From Verrucomicrobiota bacterium (GTDB lineage Bacteria; Verrucomicrobiota; Verrucomicrobiia; Limisphaerales; UBA9464), in contig CANGKZ010000005.1 in the NCBI GenBank assembly GCA_947454705.1, positions 62,001 to 126,000 on the forward strand: a DNA stretch of 64,000 bases, written 5' to 3'. Shown piece by piece: positions 50,844 to 58,032 of this stretch. Within the stretch, counting starts at the first letter, position 1, and each line of letters starts with the position of its first letter. Both the position numbers and the translations under genes were made by a program. The notes beneath the pieces were generated by a model that was not told where the DNA came from, made no database searches, and was given only the letters and a program-made list of their open reading frames with translations.

Positions 50844-51905
50844 ATGAACAGTTCGCCCCTTGCCGATTTTCTGGGCCAGTTGGCCGTTGCCTCCGGGCAG
50901 GCCTCGATTCTGGCGCTGGTAGTCTGGGGTGTGTGCCGTCTGCTCGGGGATCATTTGGCGGCGAGGTGGCGGTGTCAGTTGTGGTTGTTGGTCGTTGTCC
51001 GGCTGGCACTTCCCGTTTCCCTTCCGAGCCCGGTCAGTTTGTTTAACCTGATCGGCGCTCCCGTCCGGCTGGCGAGTCCGGACGCGGTTCCCTTCTGGCT
51101 GCCGGAGGAACTTGCCGGTCAGTTTTTTCGAGGATTGGAACTCCCGTGGGTGGGTTGGATTTGGACGACCGTCACCGGAGTGCTGTTGTTGCGGGTGGTG
51201 GCATCGTGGCTCATGACCGTGTGGATCCGCGCAACGGCGCGTCCGACGGATTCCTGGGAGGCATGGCTGCTCCTCCAAGAGTGCAAGGAGGTGTCGGGTT
51301 TGGACGTTCCGGTCGCGATCCTGGAATCGTCGCGTGTGAGGACTCCATGTCTCCTGGGTTTCCTTCGGCCCCGTTTGATTCTTCCGCTCGGACTCCGGGC
51401 GGAGCTTTCCAAGGATGAGCTGAGGTTGATCTTTCTCCATGAGCTTGCCCACCTGCGCCGGCGGGATCTGGCGATGAACTGGCTTCTCGCAGCGGTGGAG
51501 ATTGTTCACTGGTTCAATCCGCTGGCCTGGATGGTCACGCGCCGCATGCGCGAGGACCGGGAAGAGGCCTGCGATGCCTGCGCTCTGGATGTTCGCCCGG
51601 AAAGCAACCGTGAGTACGCCATGACCCTGCTTAAACTCATCGAACGGGGCAGCCCGGGAATTGATTCAGGAGCCTCTGCCGGGCCGACTCCCACGCTGGC
51701 GGTCGGCGTGCTTGGAACTGCGGAAGAGGACATCACGCCGTTGGTTCACCGGATCCGGGCGATCTCGCGTCATCGTCCCCACGGACGCACCTGGGTGGTA
51801 GGATTCTGCACCTGGCTTGCGTTGGTGTGTGTGGGCCTCACTGATGCCGAGCCGCGCCCGGTGTCGGAAGTCCCGGGCGTCGCCGCGGCGGAACATTCCT
51901 CCTGA
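50844..51905 (+). CDS. M56-family (BlaR1-like) membrane metallopeptidase without sensor domain
   Basis: The ATG at 50844 (MNSSPLADFLGQLAVAS) gives 353 residues; the open frame from TTG 50814 adds ten unlikely residues. Several helices lie in the N-terminal half (ILALVVWGVCRLLGD, LWLLVVVRLALPV, VLLLRVVASWLM). The zinc site HELAH (H199, E200, H203) is followed by REDREEACDACAL with the downstream glutamate ligand. A last helix (WVVGFCTWLALVCVGL) lies near the C-terminus. The penicillin-binding sensor domain of BlaR1 is absent, so the inducing signal must be something else. It presumably cleaves the BlaI-like repressor encoded upstream. Confidence 0.9.
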   Translation: MNSSPLADFLGQLAVASGQASILALVVWGVCRLLGDHLAARWRCQLWLLVVVRLALPVSLPSPVSLFNLIGAPVRLASPDAVPFWLPEELAGQFFRGLELPWVGWIWTTVTGVLLLRVVASWLMTVWIRATARPTDSWEAWLLLQECKEVSGLDVPVAILESSRVRTPCLLGFLRPRLILPLGLRAELSKDELRLIFLHELAHLRRRDLAMNWLLAAVEIVHWFNPLAWMVTRRMREDREEACDACALDVRPESNREYAMTLLKLIERGSPGIDSGASAGPTPTLAVGVLGTAEEDITPLVHRIRAISRHRPHGRTWVVGFCTWLALVCVGLTDAEPRPVSEVPGVAAAEHSS

Positions 51906-51941
51906 GTCCGGTAGTGGCGGTGGTCGGGCATCGCAGTTCGA

Positions 51942-52001
51942 AGATCGGAGATCGGAGATCGCAGTTGGATTTTTCGGCTTTGGACTTTGGACCTTGGACC
52001 T
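51942..52001 (+). repeat. GATCGGA and TTGGACT short tandem repeats
   Basis: Two adjacent low-complexity blocks lie between the M56 gene and mpl. AGATCGGAGATCGGAGATCG (from 51942) consists of GATCGGA-type units of 8 bp. CTTTGGACTTTGGACCTTGG (51979 on) consists of TTGGAC-type units of 7-8 bp. Blocks like these translate to SPISDL and SKVQ peptides that turn up as spurious ORFs in many genomes (prior knowledge). They end about 60 bp before mpl. Confidence 0.65.
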
Positions 52002-52062
52002 CGCGTGCCCATCGGGTTCGGGAAATTAGGATCTCCCCCAGAGTTTTGCTTTCCTTCACCGG

Positions 52063-53478
52063 TTGAATTCCCACGCTCGACGCGTGCTCAGCGATTTCAA
52101 AAGCGTTCATTTCATCGGCATCGGCGGCACCGCCATGGCCAGTGCCGCGGTGGCCATGCAGGAGCGGGGCTACACGGTCACGGGCTCCGACCAGCAGGTG
52201 ATTTATCCGCCGATGTCCACCTTCCTTGCCTCCCGGGGCATCGAGGTCCGGGCCGGCTACAGCGAGTCGAACCTCGCCCACAAGCCCGATCTGGTCGTCA
52301 TCGGCAATGCGATCTCCCGCGGCAACCCCGAGGCGGAGTTCGTGCTGGATCACAAGCTGCGCTACTGCTCGCTGCCGGAGCTGCTCAAGGAGTGCTTCAT
52401 CCGCGGGAAGAAGTCGCTCGTGGTCACCGGAACCCACGGCAAGACCACCACCACTTCGCTGCTGGCCTGGGTGTTCGAAACCGCCGGGCTCAATCCCTCG
52501 TTCCTCATCGGCGGCATCCCGTCCAATTTCGGTCAAGGGGCGCGCTTCACGGATTCCGACTGGTTTGTGCTGGAGGGCGACGAGTACGACACCGCGTTCT
52601 TCGACAAGCGCAGCAAGTTCGTCCACTACCTGCCGGAGGTGGGCATCATCAACAATCTGGAGATGGACCATGCCGACATCTTCGGCTCCCTCGCCGACAT
52701 CCAGCTGTCCTTCCAGCGCTTCATCCAGCTCATCCCGCGCAACGGCCTTCTGCTGGGCAACGGGGATGAACCGAATTTGGTCAAACTGCTGGGCGCGCGT
52801 CACTGCCCGGTGAAGCGGTTCGGACTCGGGGAGTCGAACGACATCCGGGGCAGCGGCCTCGTGCTGCGGCCGGACGGCTCGGAATTTCAGTTTGGCGACA
52901 CGCGGTTTTCGCTGCCGCTGTTCGGGGAGTTCAACGTCCGCAACGCCCTGGCCGTGGCCGCCTGCGCGCGTCATTGCGGAGTGACCGATGCCCACATCCA
53001 GCGGGCCTTTACGACGTTCCAAGGGATCCAGCGCCGCATGGAACTCCGCGGCGAGGTGCGCGGGATCGCGGTGGTCGATGACTTCGGACACCATCCCACG
53101 GCGATTCGCGAGACGATCCGTGCGCTGCGCGTTCGGTTTCCTTCACGACGCATCTGGGCCGTGTTTGAGCCGCGTTCGAACACTACCCGACGGAACCTCT
53201 TCCAGACCGAGCTCGTGGATGCGCTGGAGCGCGCGGACCGCATTGTGGTCGCCGAGGTGGCACGACTCGAACAGCTCCCGCCGCAGGACCGGCTCAACCC
53301 GGAAAAACTCATGCAGGATCTTCGACTCGCCGGACGTCCAGCGGCATACCTGCCCACGGTCGATGCCATCGTGGACCACGTGATCGCCGGCGCGGAATCG
53401 GGCGATGTGATCTGCGTGTTCAGCAACGGCGGATTCGGCGGAATCCACGACCGCCTGCTCAAGCAGCTCGCGGTTTGA
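52063..53478 (+). CDS. mpl: UDP-N-acetylmuramate:L-Ala-gamma-D-Glu-meso-DAP ligase
   Basis: Mpl re-attaches the tripeptide L-Ala-D-Glu-meso-DAP, recovered from peptidoglycan turnover, to UDP-MurNAc. The 471-residue protein has the three Mur-ligase domains. The N-terminal UDP-binding motif is FIGIGGTAMASAAVAM, the ATP P-loop VVTGTHGKTTTTSLLAW (about 122-138), the central site EGDEYDTAFFDKRSKF, and the C-terminal domain contains DDFGHHPTAI and VFEPRSNTTRR. The last motifs favour Mpl over MurC. The start is TTG 52063; GTG 52084 is equally possible, and neither has a ribosome-binding site. The 3' end overlaps the convergent glycosyltransferase gene by 20 bp. Confidence 0.92.
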   Translation: MNSHARRVLSDFKSVHFIGIGGTAMASAAVAMQERGYTVTGSDQQVIYPPMSTFLASRGIEVRAGYSESNLAHKPDLVVIGNAISRGNPEAEFVLDHKLRYCSLPELLKECFIRGKKSLVVTGTHGKTTTTSLLAWVFETAGLNPSFLIGGIPSNFGQGARFTDSDWFVLEGDEYDTAFFDKRSKFVHYLPEVGIINNLEMDHADIFGSLADIQLSFQRFIQLIPRNGLLLGNGDEPNLVKLLGARHCPVKRFGLGESNDIRGSGLVLRPDGSEFQFGDTRFSLPLFGEFNVRNALAVAACARHCGVTDAHIQRAFTTFQGIQRRMELRGEVRGIAVVDDFGHHPTAIRETIRALRVRFPSRRIWAVFEPRSNTTRRNLFQTELVDALERADRIVVAEVARLEQLPPQDRLNPEKLMQDLRLAGRPAAYLPTVDAIVDHVIAGAESGDVICVFSNGGFGGIHDRLLKQLAV

Positions 53479-54571
53479 ATCCAGGCCCGACCGGCGAGTA
53501 TTCGCCGAGGGCCGAGGCCACGGCGTCTACGGTCACGGAACTCATAATCGCGTGCAGCGATTCCGGAGTGCCGGCGATGGGGCGTCCGTCGTAGCGGTAA
53601 TAATCGAGGTTTCGTCCCGCCACCGCGGGGTTGGGAATCAGTGTCCAGGCCTCGCGCAGCGGGAGGATGGGAGGATTCACCGTCGGGGTTTCAATGACCC
53701 ACTGCCGCGGCACGCGCATGGCCGCAGCGAGGTGCATGAACAGGGTGTCCACGCTGAGGAATCCACCCACATGACCCAGCAGGGCCGCGGCGTGGCGGAC
53801 CGACGGCGTCGCGGGGAATAGGCACCGCTGCGCCTCCACTTCCGACGCGAGTTCCGATCGAAGCCGCGCATGAGGGGCGACCTCATCGGGTCCGCCGAAA
53901 TAGGCGAGTTTCAATCCTGGTACATCCGCCAGCAGCCGTCGTGCGAGGGCCAGATGAAGTTCGAGCGGCCAGCGGCGGAGGGCGAGGTTCTTGGTGCCGC
54001 CGGAGCCGACGTGAATGCCGAGGGTGGTGGCGCGGCTAAGCCCCAGCGAACGCGCCTGCGCGGCGGCCCAGTTGACTTCATCAGCTTCGAGGCGGAGTTC
54101 GTATCGCGGGGGCTCGAGAACGGGCGTCCCGCTCACCAGTTCCAACAGGCGCTGGTTGTTCACCGCACCATGGACCGAATAATCCTGGGGCAGGGAATGG
54201 GTGACCAGAAGGCGGTCCAGCCAGGATTGATTCTCATACGCGTGGCTGGCCCGGATGCGTGCGCCGATCAGCCAGGCGATGACGCGGTATTCGCGTCGGC
54301 CCTGGGTGTGGATGTTGACCGAAAGGTCGTAGCGGTGGCGTCGGAGGCCGGCGACAAATTGGAGGGCGTCCAATTTTGGTGCGGTGTGAAACGGAAACTG
54401 ATGCACCGCATCGAGGTTCGGATTGTTTCCCAGGAGCGATGCCGCCCCGGGCCATAGCACCAGGGCCTCGATGCGTGCGGCCGGGTAGCGGATCCGGAGC
54501 TGTCGAAGCAGCGGAGTGGCGATCAGCGAATCGCCGATGCCGGACAGCGCGATGACCAGAATGCGTTTCAC
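53459..54571 (-). CDS. GT9-family glycosyltransferase (ADP-heptose:LPS heptosyltransferase-like)
   Basis: This 370-residue protein starts with GTG at 54571. It has the GT9 N-terminal signature KRILVIALSGIGDSLIATPLL, the second-domain start LGIHVGSGGTKNLALRRWP, and the donor site HVGGFLSVDTLFMHLAAAM. GT9 enzymes add heptose to the LPS core in the cytoplasm. The exact donor and acceptor here are uncertain, because distantly related members use other sugars. The ACT-protein gene lies 17 bp upstream. The leader immediately before the start is pyrimidine-rich (CTCTTTTCCG). Confidence 0.88.
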   Translation of the reverse strand: MKRILVIALSGIGDSLIATPLLRQLRIRYPAARIEALVLWPGAASLLGNNPNLDAVHQFPFHTAPKLDALQFVAGLRRHRYDLSVNIHTQGRREYRVIAWLIGARIRASHAYENQSWLDRLLVTHSLPQDYSVHGAVNNQRLLELVSGTPVLEPPRYELRLEADEVNWAAAQARSLGLSRATTLGIHVGSGGTKNLALRRWPLELHLALARRLLADVPGLKLAYFGGPDEVAPHARLRSELASEVEAQRCLFPATPSVRHAAALLGHVGGFLSVDTLFMHLAAAMRVPRQWVIETPTVNPPILPLREAWTLIPNPAVAGRNLDYYRYDGRPIAGTPESLHAIMSSVTVDAVASALGEYSPVGPGFKPRAA

Positions 54572-54588
54572 CGGAAAAGAGCCGGGAA

Positions 54589-55065
54589 TCAGCGGGAAAG
54601 GTCGGCCTGAAAAAGGACCCGGAACTGATTTCGGCGCAGCGCGTCTTCAGCCACCTCCGGATGCTCCAAACTGATGGCGAGGGCTGACTTTCCGCCCGGG
54701 CGGGTGAGGAAGGGGTAGGTGTAGTGGATGTTGAGTTCGGCTTCGAGCAGGGAGCCGAGTACATCCTGCAGCTGGCGTTCCCCTTCGATTTCCACCGCCA
54801 CGATGGTGGTCTCGGTGTAGGGAAATTCGTATTCGCCGAGCAGCGTGCGGGCGCGGTCCGGATCGTCCACGATCAATCGGATGATGGTGCTGTCGGTGGT
54901 GTCGAGGAGAGTGAGGGCGAGCACGTGCACCTCGTGCTGAGCGAGGCGGCGGACCACCTCGTGCATGCGGCCGAGTTTGTTCGGGATGAACACGCTGAAC
55001 TGGTCCACGCGGTCCGGGGTTCTTCCAACGGCGGTGCGGGGCGCTTCTATGCGAGTGGACGGCAT
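54589..55065 (-). CDS. Tandem ACT-domain protein
   Basis: The ATG at 55065 ([14 protein letters not shown]) gives 158 residues; the longer frame from 55164 adds a Cys/Pro-rich stretch that looks non-coding. Two ACT-like domains follow one another: [20 protein letters not shown] (about 21-90) and [20 protein letters not shown] (about 93-155). There is no catalytic domain. Free-standing ACT proteins usually bind amino acids and regulate enzymes; the ligand cannot be read from the sequence. It diverges from the ferredoxin-like gene and precedes the GT9 gene by 17 bp. Confidence 0.82.
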   Translation of the reverse strand: MPSTRIEAPRTAVGRTPDRVDQFSVFIPNKLGRMHEVVRRLAQHEVHVLALTLLDTTDSTIIRLIVDDPDRARTLLGEYEFPYTETTIVAVEIEGERQLQDVLGSLLEAELNIHYTYPFLTRPGGKSALAISLEHPEVAEDALRRNQFRVLFQADLSR

Positions 55066-55202
55066 GGCGGGAGTATCGTTGCACGCTCCGGCGCAGCAAG
55101 CTTGGGAACCGTCACGATTCGGGACATGCGGTGGGAGCGCGTCGTGCGGGAATCGCCGATGCACCGTGGACAGCGGGGCCGGATTCAGGGTCTGATTTCC
55201 CG

Positions 55203-55595
55203 ATGTCCGTACCCGCTCCCATGGATTCAGATCTTGCCCAGGCCGTGTCGGCGCTGGGGCTGGATTCCGTGCGGCGGCATCTGATTTTGTGCGCCGAGCC
55301 CTCCAAGCCGAAGTGCTGTGCGCCCGAGGTGAGCCTGGCTTCGTGGGAGTTTCTCAAGCGACGATTGAAGGAGCTCGGGCTCGTGGGGCCGTCGGCCTCG
55401 GTGGCCCGGACCAAGGCCAACTGCCTTCAGGTTTGCCTCCGCGGTCCCGTCGCCGTGGTGTATCCCGAGGGAGTCTGGTACCATTCCTGTACTCCCGAGG
55501 TGCTGGAGCGCATCATTCAGGAACATTTGATCCATGGCCGTCCCGTTGCCGAATTCTCGTTTGCCCGGAACCCGCTCGACCGAAGTGGTCCGTGA
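55203..55595 (+). CDS. Thioredoxin-like [2Fe-2S] ferredoxin family protein
   Basis: The ATG at 55203 ([12 protein letters not shown]) gives 130 residues. The cysteine pattern [17 protein letters not shown]...[19 protein letters not shown]...[14 protein letters not shown] is that of the thioredoxin-fold [2Fe-2S] ferredoxins, with two N-terminal and two C-terminal ligands plus extra Cys. The C-terminal [14 protein letters not shown] is a family hallmark. It probably carries electrons in the cytoplasm; no partner is adjacent. The end of this gene overlaps the next one in another frame. Confidence 0.88.
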   Translation: MSVPAPMDSDLAQAVSALGLDSVRRHLILCAEPSKPKCCAPEVSLASWEFLKRRLKELGLVGPSASVARTKANCLQVCLRGPVAVVYPEGVWYHSCTPEVLERIIQEHLIHGRPVAEFSFARNPLDRSGP

Positions 55596-56484
55596 CGCCG
55601 GCCAGCTCGATTTCTTCCGCTCGTTGTGGTCGAAGCTGACGCAGCCGTCGGCTCCGACGTCCCCGGCTTCGTCAAAGCCCGCGCCCGTTCCCGTGCCGCC
55701 ATCGGTGCCCACACCCTCGCGGACGACCGCAGCGGCCGGGGAGGTTTTGTCGCTTCCCGCCGGTGAGATCACCCTCGTGTACGTGCGGCATCCGCGCGCG
55801 CGCCGGTTCCGATTGGTACTGCGACGCGATGGAACGGCGCGATGCACGATCCCGCGTCGAGGCACGCTGGCCGAGGCCCGTCGATTCGTGTCGGAGAACG
55901 AGACGTGGCTGAACGATACCCTCAAGCGCCATCGGCAATCCCCTCGCGGCCCCGGCGCGTTGAAGGAAGGCGGACAGGTTCCCTTCGCCGGGCAGGGGCT
56001 TCCGCTCGAGCGCATGGAAATTGTCCCCACGGCGGCGCTGGCCGAGGGGGAGGATGAAGACGAGGACGCCGCCGGAGCGCGGGTGTGGTTCCACGTCGGA
56101 CCGGTGCAGTTTCGCGCGGCTGCTGCGGCCGAGGATTTTCGTCCGGCGGTGGAGGTCGCCCTGCGCGGATTCGCCGAACGCACGTTGCCCGGCCGTCTGG
56201 TGGAGCTGGCCACAAAGCACGGGCTGCGGGAAAAGGTCCGCCGCGTGAGCGTTCGAAACCAGCGAACCCGCTGGGGCAGCTGCTCGCGTCGCGGGGTGAT
56301 CTCGCTCAACTGGCGCCTGGTCCAGGTACCAGATTCGGTACGCGATTATGTCCTGCTCCATGAGCTCGCGCATCTGGTTCACATGAACCACAGCGTGCGC
56401 TTCTGGAAGGAAGTGGAGCGGCTGTGTCCGGACTACAAGGCTTCGGAAGCGTGGCTGCGCGAGCACGGCCGGCTGTTTCTTTGA
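55534..56484 (+). CDS. YgjP/WSS1-like zinc metallopeptidase (DUF45)
   Basis: The product has 316 residues from the ATG at 55534. This start overlaps the ferredoxin gene by 62 bp; GTG 55585 would cut the overlap to 11 bp and lose 17 residues. The N-terminal 60 residues are Ser/Pro-rich. A strand-rich part with [20 protein letters not shown] follows, then an acidic insert ([10 protein letters not shown], about 170). The signature [13 protein letters not shown] and the zinc site HELAH (H276, E277, H280), followed by [12 protein letters not shown], are complete. YgjP-type proteins are SprT-like proteases of poorly known role. Confidence 0.9.
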   Translation: MAVPLPNSRLPGTRSTEVVRDAGQLDFFRSLWSKLTQPSAPTSPASSKPAPVPVPPSVPTPSRTTAAAGEVLSLPAGEITLVYVRHPRARRFRLVLRRDGTARCTIPRRGTLAEARRFVSENETWLNDTLKRHRQSPRGPGALKEGGQVPFAGQGLPLERMEIVPTAALAEGEDEDEDAAGARVWFHVGPVQFRAAAAAEDFRPAVEVALRGFAERTLPGRLVELATKHGLREKVRRVSVRNQRTRWGSCSRRGVISLNWRLVQVPDSVRDYVLLHELAHLVHMNHSVRFWKEVERLCPDYKASEAWLREHGRLFL

Positions 56485-56543
56485 CCGGCGGAAGTGGATT
56501 GCAGGGTTGCGCCACGCTGCATGGATCCCCGATAAACCCGGGC

Positions 56544-57611
56544 ATGCGGATCCATTCCCGGCTGCGAACCGGAGTTTTCTCGTTGGTTTCCTCGATGTGT
56601 GTGTTCGGCACTGCCTGGTGCGGGCTGGGCGCCGTCGAGGCTCCGCCGTTGAACGAGGTGCTCGAATTGCTGAAGACGCATCAGCACACCTATTCGGCCG
56701 AGGAACTGAACAAACTCGCCGTCGAGGGATTGCTCCAGCGGCTTGGGGGATTGGCTCGTTTCGCCGATATGCCGGAGACCAATTCCGCGACGGCTTCTGC
56801 GACCGTTGGCGTGACCAACCGCCTCTTCGACGGAAAATTTGGATACGTCCGCATCTCGTCCATCGCCCCGGGCACCCGGGCCGAGGTGGAACGAATCCTG
56901 GCCGGGGCGGGAACGAATCAGACGGTCAAGGGTTGGGTGCTGGATCTTCGTTTTTTGAGCGGACGCGACTTCGGTGCAGCAGCCCAGATTGCCGATGCCT
57001 TCATCCCGGCGGGAAAGCCACTGATGGATTGGGGGCAGGGGTTGTTTGTGTCGTCGGAGAAACCGTCCGACAAGGAGAAGCTCCTGCCGCTCACCGTGCT
57101 GGTGAATCGGCAAACGCGTGGTGCCGCCGAGGCGATTGCCGCGGTGTTGCGGGGGGCCGGTTCTGCGTTGGTGATTGGCGGAGCGACGGCGGGCGAGGTG
57201 GCCCGATACGAGGAGTTCGCGCTTTCGAACGGTCGGAAATTGCGTCTCGCGGTCGCACCGGTGAAAGGGGCGGATGGATCCTTTTTGGCACCCACCGGGG
57301 TGCAGCCGGACATCGGCGTGTCGGTGCCCGAGGCTGAGGAGCAGGGTTGGATGGAAGATCCGTTTGGTGCGAGCGGGGTAGTGGCGTCGGCTGGTGGAGC
57401 ATCCGGCACCAATTCAGTGGCCAAGCCGCGTCGGCGTTTGACCGAGGCGGATCTGGTGCGGGCGCGTCGTGAGGGAAAATCCGGGACCCAGGGAACCAAC
57501 GCGGTTTCCACGCCGGCGCCCGTCACGCCTCCGGTTCGGGTGGTTCGCGATCCGTCACTGGCCCGCGCCCTGGACCTGCTGAAGGGCCTCAGTGTGATCC
57601 GGACCCAGTAG
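56544..57611 (+). CDS. Exported S41-like protein lacking the catalytic Ser and Lys
   Basis: The ATG at 56544 (MRIHSRLRTGVFS) gives 355 residues with a signal peptide ending near GAVEA. The fold resembles the C-terminal processing protease core: FGYVRISSIAPGTRAEVERI, GWVLDLRFLSGRDFGAA, VLVNRQTRGAAEAIAAVLRG and VIGGATAGEVA. In active S41 enzymes the last two segments carry Ser and Lys 25 residues apart. Here the same positions are G193 and E218, also 25 apart, so it should be proteolytically inactive. No PDZ domain is visible. The C-terminal 100 residues are Ala/Gly/Pro-rich and unassigned. It may be a scaffold or inhibitor; its 3' end overlaps the convergent receiver gene by 23 bp. Confidence 0.82.
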   Translation: MRIHSRLRTGVFSLVSSMCVFGTAWCGLGAVEAPPLNEVLELLKTHQHTYSAEELNKLAVEGLLQRLGGLARFADMPETNSATASATVGVTNRLFDGKFGYVRISSIAPGTRAEVERILAGAGTNQTVKGWVLDLRFLSGRDFGAAAQIADAFIPAGKPLMDWGQGLFVSSEKPSDKEKLLPLTVLVNRQTRGAAEAIAAVLRGAGSALVIGGATAGEVARYEEFALSNGRKLRLAVAPVKGADGSFLAPTGVQPDIGVSVPEAEEQGWMEDPFGASGVVASAGGASGTNSVAKPRRRLTEADLVRARREGKSGTQGTNAVSTPAPVTPPVRVVRDPSLARALDLLKGLSVIRTQ

Positions 57612-58032
57612 TCGCTGGTGCGGACGAGGACCGGGAGGGAGAACTTTTCCCGACCGTATCAGAATTGGGGCTGGTCAGGGTTCGGACCGTTTCCCGGAGA
57701 TCCTCGGTGGAGAACGGTTTCATCAGCACGCGGTTGGCGCCGATTTGCTGTGCGATGTGGAGGTAATCGTAGGCGGATCCGCGTCCGCCGCCGGACATGG
57801 CGATGATCCGGATGTCCGGGCTTTGCTTGCGGAGTTTGACGATGGTTTCGATGCCTTCGACCTCGGGCATGACGAGGTCGGTGAGGACCAGGTCGAACGT
57901 TCCGCTGGCGAAGGTCTTTAATCCCACGCCGCCGTTTTCCGCTTCGGTGACTTCGTGCCCGACCCGGGTCAGGGCTTCGCGCAGCATGCCGCGGAAGAGG
58001 GAATCGTCTTCAATGAGGAGAATGCGGGCCAT
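57589..58032 (-). CDS. Single-domain response regulator (CheY-like)
   Basis: The 147-residue protein is one receiver domain: ARILLIEDDSLFRGMLREAL at the N-terminus with the acidic pair, phosphoacceptor D52 in LVLTDLVMPEVEG, the switch Ser in AMSGGGRGS and Lys in VLMKPFSTEDL. A disordered Ser/Thr tail of about 25 residues follows, and there is no output domain. The gene overlaps the 3' end of the hybrid kinase gene by 23 bp on the same strand, so it is likely translated after it and may be its phosphotransfer partner. Confidence 0.92.
   Translation of the reverse strand: MARILLIEDDSLFRGMLREALTRVGHEVTEAENGGVGLKTFASGTFDLVLTDLVMPEVEGIETIVKLRKQSPDIRIIAMSGGGRGSAYDYLHIAQQIGANRVLMKPFSTEDLRETVRTLTSPNSDTVGKSSPSRSSSAPATTGSGSH

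Noticed and set aside
36117-52062. CRISPR array in the repeat regions
   Set aside because: The repeats are short, imperfect and adjacent, with no regularly spaced identical repeats of 23-47 bp and no cas genes.
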